NCBI GenBank assembly: GCA_026826555.1
Contig: JAKSZT010040523.1
Coordinates: 260,029 to 324,028, forward strand
Source: Tolypeutes matacus
Lineage: Eukaryota > Chordata > Mammalia > Cingulata > Chlamyphoridae
Direction: 5' to 3'
DNA length: 64,000 nt
Positions 39,376 through 50,879 of the stretch are shown in pieces. Both the position numbers and the translations under genes were made by a program. The first letter of the stretch is position 1. Each line of letters opens with the position of its first letter. The notes below the pieces were generated by a model that was given only the letters and a program-made list of their open reading frames with translations, had not been told where the DNA came from and ran no database searches.

Positions 39376-40035
39376 ATGATACATGAGCACAAAGAAAATA
39401 TTAGAGAGATAAAAATTGTGAAAATTAATCAAACAGAATTGAAGACCACTTTAACAGAGAGTAAACTTTTCCTAGAAGGGTTCAAAAGCAGATTGGAGGT
39501 GACAGAAGAAAGAATGAACAAACTTGAAGACAAAACAATTCAAATAATCCAGTGTGAGGAGCAGAAAGAAGAATAAAGAAAAGTGAACATAGCTTGAAGA
39601 ATCTGTGGGTACCTAAAAGCATCTAGGAATCTCAGATGGAGAAGAAAGAGAGAAGGAAGGAGAAAGAGATAAACGATAGCTAAAAACATGCTAAATTTAA
39701 TGAAAGACATTAATACACACATCCAAGATCCTCAGCCATCTCCAAACAGGATAAACACAGACTCACATCAAGAAATATTGTAACCAAATTGTTGAATGCC
39801 AAAGATAAAAGGAAACTTCTGAATACTGTAAGAGAGAAACAGCATGTCACATACAAGGTAGCCTGAGTAAGAGAGTGCCAAGTTCTCATCAGACACCATG
39901 GAGGCAAGAAGGCAGTGAGATGAAATAAAGTGCTGAGAGCAAAAAATTGCCAACCAAGAATTCTGTATCTGGAAAAACTATCTTTCAAAAATGAGGAGAA
40001 AGAGGAGACATTCCTAGATAAACAAAAGCTGAGAT
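39376..40035 (+). pseudogene. Decayed L1/HAL1 ORF1 region of copy 3
   Basis: A 66-codon open piece (39376-39576) has the heptad-like, Lys/Glu-rich composition of the L1 ORF1p coiled coil, with the EERMNKLEDKTIQI segment. After a stop come the decayed C-terminal part and the 'KNCQPRILYLEKLSFKNEEK' block (about 39945-40005). No intact protein. Confidence 0.6.
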
Positions 40036-40058
40036 ACTTCATCACTACTAGACCAGCT

Positions 40059-40693
40059 TGTAGCAATTTGATATTATTTATGAATTCCAAAAAATATATT
40101 CAATTATGTTTGTAAATTGATCTGTTCCTCTGCACATGATACACTTTGATTGTATTAGATTCCTGAGATGCCTTTGATTAAATTATGTTAAGATTAGAGC
40201 TTTTATTTGACCACGTCATTAGTACAACTCAGTTTGAGTCCCCACCCCCTTTGTGGGCTATATAAATCGACACTCGATTAATGAGACACACAGAAGAAGA
40301 TACACGGGAAGAGAGAGCTCCACAGATGCCAGAGGAAGAGGCGAGAGTGATCCTGTGGCCCTGGGAAGAGAGATGAGCCATTTGCCTGCTAGTTTGCAGG
40401 TGAAGAGAACAAAGCAGCTAAGCCCTATGCCAGCCTACAGCTGAGATCAGAAGAAGCCAGGCCCACAGAGCCTTGAGAAGAAAGGGGAAGGCTGAACCCT
40501 TGCAGATATCACCCACCATCTTGCTTCCACACATGGCAACTGACTTTGGGTGAGAAAGTACTGCTTTTGGTACCTTGAGAGTTGGACTCTTTAGGGCCTT
40601 GTAACTGGGGCATTTACCCCAAATAAATACCCTTTATCAAAGCCAAGAGATTTCTGGTACTTTGTATCAGCACCCCTTTGGCTGACTAATACA
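40059..40693 (+). mobile_element. Solo LTR, family B (635 bp)
   Basis: Begins TGTAGCAATTTGATATTATT and ends ggctgactaataca, so it has TG...CA ends. A perfect 5-bp duplication CAGCT flanks it (40054-40058 and 40694-40698). A TATATAAA box lies near 40259 and AATAAA at 40622-40627, giving a clear U3-R-U5 layout. A sister copy is at 43367. It interrupts HAL1 copy 3. Confidence 0.85.
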
Positions 40694-40982
40694 CAGCTCT
40701 ACAAGAAATGCTAAAGTACTAAAGTACTAAGCATTCATGGAGCATGATGTATACAACCTACACTCAAGTGTTCAGTAAATGGATTGTCAGATAGACAGAT
40801 GGCTAGATGGACTGAGAGACAGATGGATAGATAGAATGATAAAAGGCAAATTTGACAAAATGTTAACAGAGGTAGGTCAGGAAATAAGGTAGGGTAAGGG
40901 GTTGTTGGGGTTCTCTGTATGGGGTTTGTATTATTTTTGTAACTTTCCTGTAAGTTTTAAAGTTTTTCAATATAAAACTTTT

Positions 40983-42090
40983 TAAAGCCAATGCTATATG
41001 GTCAATACTGTCTCTGAGCTTCTAATGTTGGAAACTTGAAGTATACATGATATAAAATTGCATGATATATACATAAGAAATGGAAGGATATTACTGGATC
41101 TAAGCTGAGGTCCTCCACCATCTTCTGATAGAAATTCAAGAATGGAAGATGAGAAAGGAAAGACTGAGGGGAAGCCTGAAAGTCAAATGCTCATGTGTAC
41201 CCTTGAGAAGAGTCCTAGACTCTGTAACCCCCACACTTCACACCCCACGTCACCCCTCTGCTCCAAGGTCACAGGAGAGTCATAGAAGTCAGCAAATCAA
41301 AGCTGAGCCTGGAGAGGCTCTAAGGTAAGAACCAAGAGTCCATGTTTCAGTAACCTTTACCTCTCCGTACGTTAACGGCTTGATGAACAAGGTATGCTCT
41401 TGGAGAGGGACTCATGGATAGGAAGAAGTCATGGATAGAGGCCACAGGTCCAGAGTAATTGTACCTCACAACTCCAATGTTCCGGCCTTACAAAAACTCA
41501 CTGTAACTAAAGCTCAACCCCATGGACCAGGTAGATGAGGGACTATACAAAGACTGATTACAATTCTATAAAAACTGGAATGGAGACTTGAAAACAAAGC
41601 AAAATTATAGAAAAGCAATCAAAAGTCTATTTTTTTTTTTTTTTTACACTACTTAGTTTGGAGTTCGAGAGTTGTACCATCTACATGGAAAACCACCAGA
41701 AAGGCTGGACTATTCTCAAACTCAAGCACTGACTATACATCTTGCTTATCTTCTCAAATTTATCCAGTCAGATAAATGACATAGCTGCCGATATGCTGGC
41801 CATTGATAAAAGGTTCTCTTTGTTTTTAAATTCATTTTTTAAAAAAGGAACTTTATTGATTTTAAAATAATACAAGAAGATAACCTCTAATATCTAAGTG
41901 AATTAAAGCAAAGCTATAGAATTATAGCTTGACATTTAATATGATTTTATATTACACTAAAGTCATTTGCATAAAGGCTATTTTACATTGCCTTTCACAT
42001 ATGACTATTATATATGTGACTCCAAAGTCTAGGAATATAATTTTTATGGACATAGGATTTTTATTCATTATCCTATATCCTAAAAAGCAT
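40983..42090. other. Intronic stretch with no recognised feature
   Basis: Contains a T-run at about 41630-41645. No exon or named repeat is seen. Confidence 0.45.
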
Positions 42091-42108
42091 TTAAAAAGAT
42101 TTTTCAAG

Positions 42109-42311
42109 GGAGGCGGCTGTGGCTCAATCGGTGGGGCTCCCGTTTGCCATGTGGGGGGCCCCGGGTTCGGTTCGCGGGGCCTCCTGGTGGGGGCAGGCCT
42201 GCCCGCACGGCACGGTTGGCTGACCCAGTGAGCGCAAGCAGCACGGGGGGGGATAGATGAATAAATAAATAAAATCTTAAAAAATAAAAAATAAAAATAA
42301 ATAAATAAATA
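42109..42311 (+). repeat. Long-form DAS SINE, GC-rich
   Basis: The same long form as at 15079 and 15897, with head 'gcggctgtggctcaatcggt', B-box-like 'gggttcggttcgcgg', the GC-rich extension and a long (AAAT)n tail. Flanks GATTTTTCAAG and GAGTTTTCAAG are the probable duplication. Confidence 0.9.
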
Positions 42312-42551
42312 AATAAGAGTTTTCAAGAACAATGAGGACTTTAGCTATAATATTCAGATGATAATTTTAATTTGGGAAATACTGTGTTAATTGGCATCCC
42401 ATCTATCTAAATTCTTTCTGTTAGTAGACTCACTCAAAGAGATGTTATAAAATGCCTTCCTTAATCCATGAATTTATACACTGTATTCTATTGGTGGTGA
42501 ATGGTGATTCTGTGACATTGAATACTTACTTATCATTCTTTTTTTCTTTTT

Positions 42552-42634
42552 TCAGTACTGGGGGCTGGAGATTGAGCCTGGGACCTTGTAGTGGGAAGCT
42601 GGCACTTAACCACTGAGTCACATTGGCTTCCCTC
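42552..42634 (-). repeat. DAS SINE, minus strand
   Basis: The minus strand reads 'ccaatgtgactcagtggtta' to 'ggctcaatctccagcc', a decayed tRNA-like head. Confidence 0.75.
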
Positions 42635-42639
42635 AGTTG

Positions 42640-42760
42640 GTTTTTTTGTTTGTTTTGCTTGTTGTTTGTTTTTGTTTTTGCAGGAGGCACAGGGAAACGA
42701 ACCCAGGTCCTCCCATGTGGGAGGCAGGAGCTCAACCACTTGAGCCACATCCACTCTCTA
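42640..42760 (-). repeat. DAS SINE, minus strand, second of a pair
   Basis: The minus strand reads 'gtggatgtggctcaagtggt' to 'gggttcgtttccctgtgcct', with a (CAAA)n-like tail. It lies immediately right of the copy at 42552. Confidence 0.85.
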
Positions 42761-43360
42761 CCATTCATTATTAAATGAACAAATGCTTGAATGAATAAAC
42801 ATTCTCAATAATCTCTGGCACATATATTACTTACGTCCAAATAGATAGACACAAGCCATTTAGGAGAAAAGTAGAGGAAGATTTAAAGGCCAATGATAGT
42901 TAAGAGAAATGTCAACCCAAATTACGATATTTAGAGATGTGTCAGAGGATCAAAAATTTAACAAAGAACCACATTAACACACAACAACATAATGGATGTT
43001 CATACAGATTAAATCATAATTAATCTGTGCCATGCCTCTGTTTAAGAAAGCACAAAGGTGTAAAAAATATGCATTTTATATTTGCTTCCCTTCAAAATGA
43101 TTTCAAAAAAATCTTTGAGCACCAAGGGATTAGACATTATTTATCTATAACATTCTGATATGGATTTCAAAATCAAACTGATTAAATTAGATATCGCAAT
43201 ATAACATCTATATAACAATTAAAGGTCACTTCTAGAAAGAATAATAAAATGACATGGGTAACTAATAGTAGACTCAAGTTCTTTTTGCTTATATATTCTC
43301 ACCTTATGTGATTTAAGTTTACTTTCTTTGTCTTGTTACCAAATTACATAGGCTCTGTTG
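42761..43360. other. Intronic stretch with no recognised feature
   Basis: AT-rich; nothing recognised. Confidence 0.45.
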
Positions 43361-43366
43361 GCCCTG

Positions 43367-44027
43367 TGTAGTAGTTTGGCATTATTTATGAATTCCAAAA
43401 ATAGATATTGGATTGTTTGTAAACTGGCCTGTTTGCACATTAGATTGTATTGGATTCAGAGATATCATTTACTTGATTAAATAATGATTAAGGCATTGAT
43501 TAGGCCATGTTGGTAGGATACTGAGTCCCCACCCCCTTGGTAGATGGGGATTGACAGAGAAAACTACACGGCAGAGCAGAGGAGTTAGTTGGGAGATTTG
43601 ATGCTAGAGTTTTGATGTGGATCCTGGGGATGTAAAGACATGGAGAACGAGGACTCAAGGGATTTTTGAGCTGCAGTCCAGGAAGTAAGCACACAGGAGC
43701 AGAGCAGCTGAGCCCAGAGAGAATGGAGTCCCAGGGAGAGAGACAGAGTCTGTCACCTGATAGTCTACAGCTGGTCTTGTGAAGAGAGCAGGGCAACTGA
43801 GCCCAGAAAGAAACAAGCCCCAGGAAGAGAGGAACCCAGGAAGCCTGAACTCTTGGCAGACGTCAGCAGTTATCTTGCTCCAATGCACGGTAGCAGACCT
43901 TGATGAGGGTAGTAACTTATGCTTTTTGGCCTGGTAACTGTAAGCTTCTACCTCAAATAAATACCCTTTATAAAAGCCAACAGATTTCTGGTATTTTGCA
44001 TCAGCACCCCTTTGGCTGACTAATACA
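43367..44027 (+). mobile_element. Solo LTR, family B (661 bp)
   Basis: Sister of the LTR at 40059: begins TGTAGTAGTTTGGCATTATT, ends ggctgactaataca, and has AATAAA at 43956-43961. Flanks CCCTG and CTCTG are a 5-bp duplication with one mismatch. The middle, with repeated 'gagcagagcagctgagccca'-like blocks, differs most from the sister. Confidence 0.82.
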
Positions 44028-45035
44028 CTCTGGGTCCCAGGTGAGAATGAAAAACTTTAGAAATACATGATTTGTTCACTAAAAGCATTAATTAACAGGT
44101 TTTCTGGCCCTACAAAGAAAGGGATCTTTACTTACACTATTAACTATGAGAAGGAAGGTTTAAAGAAAAACACATCTTAAGAATTCTCACCTTCCAAAAT
44201 GTGGCCATTTACCAGAAATGCTATTTAGCCTCTGCTATCTTTCCACACTACACATTGTTTTATAGGCACTCAAGTCAAAATTGAATTTGCTTATTGTATG
44301 ATTTGAAAGCCCTAGCAATGGGATACAATGACTTGTTATGGAAAAAAAGAGAGCGATGTCACCAATTATTCATCCTCTGTCATCCCAAAAGAAAACACAT
44401 CTCAGAAAGTCAAATTGTTCCCTCATGGGATGATGGATTTCTAAATGCTGGGTTCCTGCTCTTCAGCAAGGAGGTAACTGATGAATCAGTATTCATAAAG
44501 TGACATTTGCAGAACAGTAATGTTAGTTAGACAAATGTTCTGCGTAAGCCATAAGATGACAGAGTGATAATTTTTATGGGCTGCTGTAGGCAAACACATT
44601 CAGATTCTCAGAACCTTGTTCTGAGTTTGAAGAATGGGTTTGGGAGCTAAGATATTGGGGATGCAACTAACCACTTAAAGATAAAATGGTACAAATTTGG
44701 GGTATAAGGTGTTGGGAATGTCTAGGGCTCAATGATACTTGGATACTTTCTCTGCATTATGGCACTGAACTGCCCTAAGCCCTGAGTTTATACTTCACTG
44801 ATAGCACAAAGCTAGCCTGCTGCTCTTCTACAAACTTTCTGATAGCTCAATACATAGCTGGGTAAGGCACACCCCAGTGAAAAGCTCCTGTCTATACTTA
44901 CGTGCTCATTCAAATCACTGCCTGTATTTTCCCATTGGAATTTGTTATACACCCTTGGTTTTCCTCAGGACTGACATAATCCTCACAGACAACTACATTC
45001 AGGTGAGAAGAGCAGGATACTGTTATCATTACTGA
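44028..45035. other. Intronic stretch with no recognised feature
   Basis: No exon or clear repeat recognised. Confidence 0.45.
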
Positions 45036-45039
45036 GCTA

Positions 45040-45235
45040 CAGCTATGCCATTTTAAATCCTTTCTTTGAAATACCTAATTTAATCCCCACAACAACTTTG
45101 GATATCAGTTTTATTATCTCCATTTAAAAGTTGAGGAAAGGCTTTGTGAAGCTAAATATATGGTACCAGCTCACACAGCTAGTCAGGTATAGCCCTAGGA
45201 TACAAAACCAGACCTCTATCATGCTAAAACCTACA
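45040..45235 (+). repeat. MIR SINE
   Basis: Reads 'taatccccacaacaactttg', 'ccatttaaaagttgaggaaa' and 'cacacagctagtcaggtata'. Confidence 0.72.
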
Positions 45236-45239
45236 GATT

Positions 45240-45890
45240 TTTAAAAAATAAAATTTCATTGAAGTATATCATTCATACATGAACATACATGAACAATAAC
45301 TATATAGTAAAAGTTGTGAATTAACACAAATATGCATATCATCATACAAGACTCCCATATATCTCCCCACCAACACCTTGCATTGTTGTGAAACATTTGT
45401 TACAAACTATGAAAGAGCATTGTCAAAATATTACTAATAACTATAGCCCATATCTTATATTTGGTGTATTTTTCTCCCAATCCACCTGATTATTAACACC
45501 CTGCATTAGTATTATATATTTGTTATTATTCATTAGAGAACGTCCTCATATTTATCCTGTTAACTACAGTCCATCTTCTACCACTGCATTCCCTGTGTTA
45601 TACAGGACCATACTTTGTACAATCCATTCAAAGTGTACACTCCATGGCTCTCATTTTCATCACAGAGTTGTGCTATCACCTCAATTTTAGAACATTTTCA
45701 TTATTCCAAAAGGAAAATCCCATGCTCCCTTACAGCCCCCATTGTTGTCCCTTAAAACTTACATAATATCTTTTTTCTATTGCTGCAAAATATTACAGTG
45801 TTACTGGTAACTATCATCCATAAATTACATTAGTTGTAATTTCCCCAAGTATCATCATATTCTTAGCACTTAAAACCTACAGTTTCTTAA
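45240..45890 (-). repeat. LINE-1/HAL1-type 3' region, antisense
   Basis: The antisense wording (ccatgctcccttacagcc, ttcattgaagtatatcattc) resembles L1-family 3' regions; parts echo the 3' end of HAL1 copy 2 in reverse. The provirus begins about 100 bp to the right. Confidence 0.5.
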
Positions 45891-45991
45891 GCACTTTGAT
45901 TTAGTGATTTTCCTGATTCCAAGATGGCCTCAATCTCTATTTCAGAGTCACTCCTTTTTTTGTGAACTTTTCATTCTTCTCTTGATCTTAG

Positions 45992-46438
45992 TGTTAGAGG
46001 TTCCCCCTTACAAGGTTTGCAATGATTAACACATCATAAGACTGTGACCCAACTACCCCATGATATAAATTGAACAAAGGCAGCCTCCAGCCATAACTGA
46101 TTGAGCAAGCCATAGCCCATGGGCTAGGAGGCAGCCCATTCCCTCCCAAGAATAAACAAAGTGGAGCAGATAAAGGCCATCACCCCCTCCAGACCCAAGC
46201 ACCACCAACCCCTCCCACATTCCAAGACCTCCTAGCCCACTTCCCTCTGGCCATTTGGTCCCAGGCTGTACTCAGTTTTCCTGCCTATTGATGTACTATA
46301 TAAAGTCATATCCACCACCCTCCAGGGATGGGCTGAAGTCTATTCTTCAGACCTCTTCCATTGGGATAGCTTCTCAATAAACTTTCTGCCTGTAATCATC
46401 AGTCTCAGCATCCCAGTGAGCACCATTTTTCTCTAACA
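45992..46438 (+). repeat. 5' LTR of the provirus
   Basis: 447 bp, TGTTAG...CTAACA. It has a TATATAAA box at 46297-46304 and AATAAA at 46376-46381, giving U3, R and a short U5. Confidence 0.95.
46297..46304 (+). promoter_or_regulatory. TATA box of the 5' LTR
   Basis: TATATAAA about 70 bp before the AATAAA signal, conserved in the 3' LTR. It would drive plus-strand transcription, antisense to GRM7; activity is unknown. Confidence 0.75.
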
Positions 46439-46440
46439 AT

Positions 46441-46459
46441 TGGTGCCTAAAAACCTGGG
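46441..46459 (+). promoter_or_regulatory. Primer-binding site, tRNA-Phe-like
   Basis: TGGTGCCTAAAAACCTGGG lies two bases after the LTR. It differs from the complement of the tRNA-Phe 3' end by a few substitutions and one extra base. Confidence 0.7.
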
Positions 46460-46859
46460 TCTGGGGTTGCTGAGACTGACTGATGAGAGATCTCCACCCT
46501 GCCGCTCCTGAGAGAATCCATCCAACACTGGACACCAAATCATAGCTGGGTGAGTCAAGGATTTCTCTGCCAGAGGATCCTGCTCTCTCTCTCTCCTTTT
46601 TCCATTGTCCAGAACAACCTACCCAAAACCAAAAATCCTAGTGTTAGGTCAATGATCCTCACTGTCCCCAAGTGCCGTGGCAGGCAGGAGTCCTGCGTCC
46701 TTGTGCGAAGAGACCCCTTGGCTCTGGAGACGTCCAGCTCCAATCACAGTATCCTGTTTCCTTGGGTGATTTCCAACTCATCCGGAGATGCTTGTCTCAC
46801 TGGAATCTCCCCTGTTCTTTCCTCTCTAGAGCTCTTTAGTCTCACCCATGCCACCTAAA

Positions 46860-48425
46860 ATGGGGAATTCAATTTTGGCCCCTCCAAAAACCATGCTTCT
46901 GGGTTGTCTCCTTCATAACCTTAAAACTCTAAACCCAGAAGGAGATAGCAGACCTAAAAAGCTCATTTTCTATTTGACTTCTGTGTGGCCACAATCTGAA
47001 TTGGACAATGAAAGTCAGGGGCTGGAAAATGGCACTTTCAATTTCCAAGTTCTCCGAGACTTAAAGAACTTTATCCAGCACAGCGGCAAGCAGCCCGAGG
47101 TTCCTTCCGTTCAGGCCTTCTTCTATAATCGTAACTGCCCCTCCCTCTGTCAATCCTGTTCCTCTTACCAAATTCTTCTTCTACACCAAAAACCTCCTCA
47201 AAAGCCTTCTTCTTCCTCCTTTCCACCCCCAAATCCCTCTAAAGCCTCAACTTTGATCCAGCTGACCAGGCTCCTCTTCCACCTCCTCCACATATACCTC
47301 TGATGTTGCCTCCACCCCATCCTCCTCATCCTCTAACTCTCCTCCTCTCCCTTCTCGCCATCACCACCCACCGCCCAAACTTTCTCCCTTCCTCATACCA
47401 ACCCGCGAGGACTACCCCTCCCTCCCTCGTCACTGCCCTCCACCTCTGTCACTGGTCCCAATTCCCTACCTCTCAACTCTACACAGATGCCAGCTCCCCT
47501 CTTACCCCTCCGGGAAGTGGCGGGGGCTGAAGGAATAGTTGGAGTACATGTCCCTTTTTCACTACTAGATTTAAGTCAGTGACTAGAATCTTTTTCTGAA
47601 AACCCTGCCACATACATTAAGGAATTCCAGCACCTCACCCACTCCTATGTCCTTACCTATCAGGATACATATGATATTATTACTTCCTCAACTACCCCGG
47701 AGGACAAAGGCTGTTTATGGGCTGCTGCTACCACTTTCACAGACTCTATGCATACCCAAGATCCTAATAGACACCTGGCAGGCCCCACCACAGTTCCAAC
47801 CACTAACCCTCCTTGGGATTACCAGCCAGGTTCCCAGGACCTCCATTGCATGACCCACTTTTTAACCTGCATAATAGAAGGCATGAAAAAAGCTGCACTC
47901 AAAGTAGTTAATTATGATAAAATTAAAGAAATTTCACAGAAATCTGATGAAAATCCAGCTGCCTTCATGAATAGACGGACGGAGTCTCTCCTTAAATACA
48001 CCAATGTAGATCCTGAGTCAGACTCGGGTCAGTTGCACCTACACACCCACTTTATCATGCAATCTCATCCAGACATTAGACAGAAGTTACAAAAGTTAGA
48101 GGATGGCCCTCAAACCCCACAGGTAGACCTGATTAAAGTGGCATTCAAGATCTTTAACAATAGAGAAGAGAAAGAAAAATTAGAAAAACAAATAGGATCA
48201 GGCTAAAGCCTCCCTTCCTAGCTGCTGTCCTCAGGTCCGATTCTCAGAAACCTAATTCTTCTTCTTCCCTCCGGCCACCCCCGGGACTCTGTTTCAAATG
48301 TGGAAAGGATGGGCATTGGGCACGCTCCTGCCCTGATCCCAGGCCCCCACCTGGGTCTTGCCCAGTGTGCCGCCGCAAAGGTCACTGGAAGTCGGACTGT
48401 CCTAAAACCTTGTTTCCAGGAAAGT
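46860..48425 (+). pseudogene. gag: Proviral gag pseudogene
   Basis: Encoded virion structural protein. The likely start at 46860 gives MGNS, a myristoylation-type N-terminus, with an in-frame ATG 12 bp upstream. The matrix part runs to about 47170 and contains FYLTSVWPQSELDN. A proline-rich stretch follows, broken by a stop near 47301 and a frame change. The capsid part reads from about 47580 to 48204 and includes a major-homology-like segment ENPAAFMNRRTESLLKYTN. After another frame change, two CCHC zinc knuckles follow: [14 protein letters not shown] (from 48290) and [14 protein letters not shown] (about 48360-48403). Two knuckles are unusual for simple gammaretroviruses, which have one. 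No intact Gag can be made. Confidence 0.88.
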
Positions 48426-48559
48426 TCCTCCAGTGCACCCCACAGACCTGGAGCTGGGATCTTCTTTCCAGACCTTCTTGGGGACTGACAAAAGATGACT
48501 GAAGGGCCCGGATTCGGAACAGCCGCAGCTCCATCAGTAAGTCTGAACCGAGGGTTATC

Positions 48560-48800
48560 ATAAAGGTGGAGGTGAGCCGATCTCCTCTTTAATTGACACC
48601 GAGGCCACATATTCAGGCCTCTTAGAACATTCCGGACCTTTATCAATCTCTATTGTGGGGATTGATGGCAGCCCTTCTTCTCCTTTAATTACCAAACCAA
48701 TCATATGCTCCATAGAAAATCCACATTCTCCCATCAATTTCTTATAATCCCTACCTGTCCCTCCCCTCTCTTAGGCCATGACATATTGTCCAGATTCCAT
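48560..48800 (+). pseudogene. pro: Proviral protease pseudogene
   Basis: Retroviral aspartic protease remnant. The active-site triplet reads Asp-Thr-Glu (48595-48603) where the family has Asp-Thr-Gly. LLGHDIL near 48770 is the conserved C-terminal motif in decayed form. It needs a different frame from the zinc knuckles. Confidence 0.75.
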
Positions 48801-48959
48801 TCTTCCACTTCATTTACTCTCCTGTCCTCTCAAACAAACTTCCTTCTCCACTTGGCCACCCTCCTCTCCCCCTCCTCATTCCCTCTAACATTCCTGACAT
48901 TTCTCCTGTACTGCAGGCCAAGTAAGTCCACAGGCTTGGGATACTAATTCTCCTTCAGT

Positions 48960-50760
48960 CTCAACACACCACCTCCTTTCACAAACATTCCTCAGTATCC
49001 CCGTCCCTCAGTGCTCGACAAGGTCCTAAACCCACTATTGACAAACTCTGGGCTGCTGGTCTTTTGTGCCCAAACAGCTCAGCCTTTAACACCCCCCATC
49101 CTGGCAGGAAAGAAACCAGACGGGAGCTATGGCCTTGTACAGGACCTTAGAACCATCAGTGAAGCCACACAGCCTGTCGTCCCTTTAGTTCCTAATCCAT
49201 ACAGTCTCTTGTCCCACTTAAGTCCTCATACTACCCACTACGCCATAACTGATCTTAAAGATGCCTTCTTCACTTCTCCCTCAGATGAAACTTCCCAAGA
49301 CATTTTTGCTTTCATGTGGACAGACCCTGAGGACCTTCTAACCCCCCAGCAGTTAGCGTGGATGGTCCTGCCCCAGGGCTTTAGAGAGAGTCCTCACATT
49401 TTTGGACAGGCTCTACACTGAGATCTCTCTGACCTTCAGCTTCCCTCCAGTACCCTTCATCAATGTCGATGACTTACTCCTCTGTAGTCCCTCCTTACAA
49501 ACCTCTATAACTCACACTACCACTCTGCTTAACTTTCTCGGGGATAAGGGACGTTGTGTCTCCCCAAGCAAAGGAAAAGTTTTCAGAACCAAAGTAACCT
49601 ATCTAGGTCTTCATCTTTCTCCCTCACATAAACATCCAACTGTGGTTCGTCCAAGTCATCAGGGACTATCCTCTCCCACACACCAAGGCAGATCTCCTTT
49701 CTTTCTTAGGGCTAGTCAACTTTTTCCATCTCTGGATTTCAAACTTTGGATCTATATCTAAACCTCTCTACCAAGCTGCTTTTAGAAACCTGCACAAGCC
49801 ACTTGATCACGGTCAGTCACTCAAATCTGCCTTCTGTAAACTTAAGGAAGCCTTAATGACTGCACCCGTTCTGGTCTTTCCTAGCCCCACTAAACCCTTT
49901 TGCCTCTATGATACCCAACATGGATATGCACTAGGAATCTTAACACAACCATAAGGCCCCGATAATCAAGTCATTACTACTTCTCCAAAGTTAGATCCTG
50001 CAATCCTTGGTTAGCCTACTTGCCGCAAAACCTTCACTGCTGCTTCTCTTCTGGTGCAAGAAAGCTTTAAACTATCTCTCATAAATCATCTTGATGTTTT
50101 CCCCTCACATTCCTTATCTCCTCTCTAAACTCACAAAGCTACTGCATCTATCTCCTCTAAGCACCTCCAAACCCTCCACACAACCCTTCTATAGAACCCT
50201 GGAGTCTTCCTACACCGCTGTCCTCCTCTCAATCCTGCCACCCTCCTTCCCACCGAATCCAACCCACCCCCAGAAACGCCTGATGCTAATTACACACATG
50301 ATTGTAATGACGTGCTTGATCTCCTTGCCAACCCCCCTCCTAATATTTTAGACACCCCTCTTCCTAATCCTACTCATACATGGTTTATCGTTAGCAGTTC
50401 TATGAAACTTACCACCACCACTCAGGGCGGATCCGCTATTGTTACCTTAACTGAAACTGTTGAGTCAGATCCGCCCCCCACAACCTCACAACAAGCTGAG
50501 CTCATAACCCTCACCAGAGCACTAGTCAGAGGCAAGGAGCAAGCCCTAAACATCTACACTGACTCCAAATGCGCATAATACATCCTACACTCACACACCC
50601 CAACCTGGCGGGAGACAGGGTTCCTAACTTCTAGCAGATCCTCCATTGTGAACAGAGATCTCATCCTACAATTACTCAAAGCAGTACCACTTCCACCCAG
50701 GCTGCTATATTTCACTGCAAAGGGCACCAAAATCCAAATTCCGCTATATCTGTTGGCAAT
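48960..50760 (+). pseudogene. pol: Proviral reverse transcriptase and RNase H pseudogene
   Basis: An open piece at 49011-49421 contains ILAGKKPDGSYGLVQDLR and TDLKDAFF, the first catalytic-aspartate block, then WMVLPQGFRESPHIFGQAL. A frame change follows. The next piece (49402-49761) holds the catalytic box, where tyrosine of YVDD is replaced by asparagine (codon 49462-49464), then KVTYLGLHLSP. The RNase H part (50312-50578) shows SQQAELITLTRALVRG and LNIYTDSKCA, then a stop; its first catalytic-acid motif is also altered. Several stops lie between 49760 and 50310. Confidence 0.9.
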
Positions 50761-50879
50761 AACTGAGCCGACGCTGAAGCCAAAGCACAGGCTACCCGAC
50801 CCTACTTAGGTTCACACTCCACTGTCACACCCATTCTCCCAGCACTTTCATATCCTGCCCCTCCTTATTTACCTGAAGA

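Larger units (their letters stand above)
38600..40982 (+). mobile_element. HAL1-like half-LINE-1 (copy 3), broken by a SINE and a solo LTR
   Basis: Matches copy 1 from about 38620 (gggctctgttcccccacag) through the ORF1 region to the 3' end 'ctctgtatggggtttgtatt' near 40911. A DAS SINE (39046-39176) and a solo LTR (40059-40693) have landed inside it. The ORF1-type frame reads LETHFSFL and later EGFKSRLEVTEERMNKLEDK (about 39475-39535), which resembles a coiled coil. No ORF2 is seen. Confidence 0.62.
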
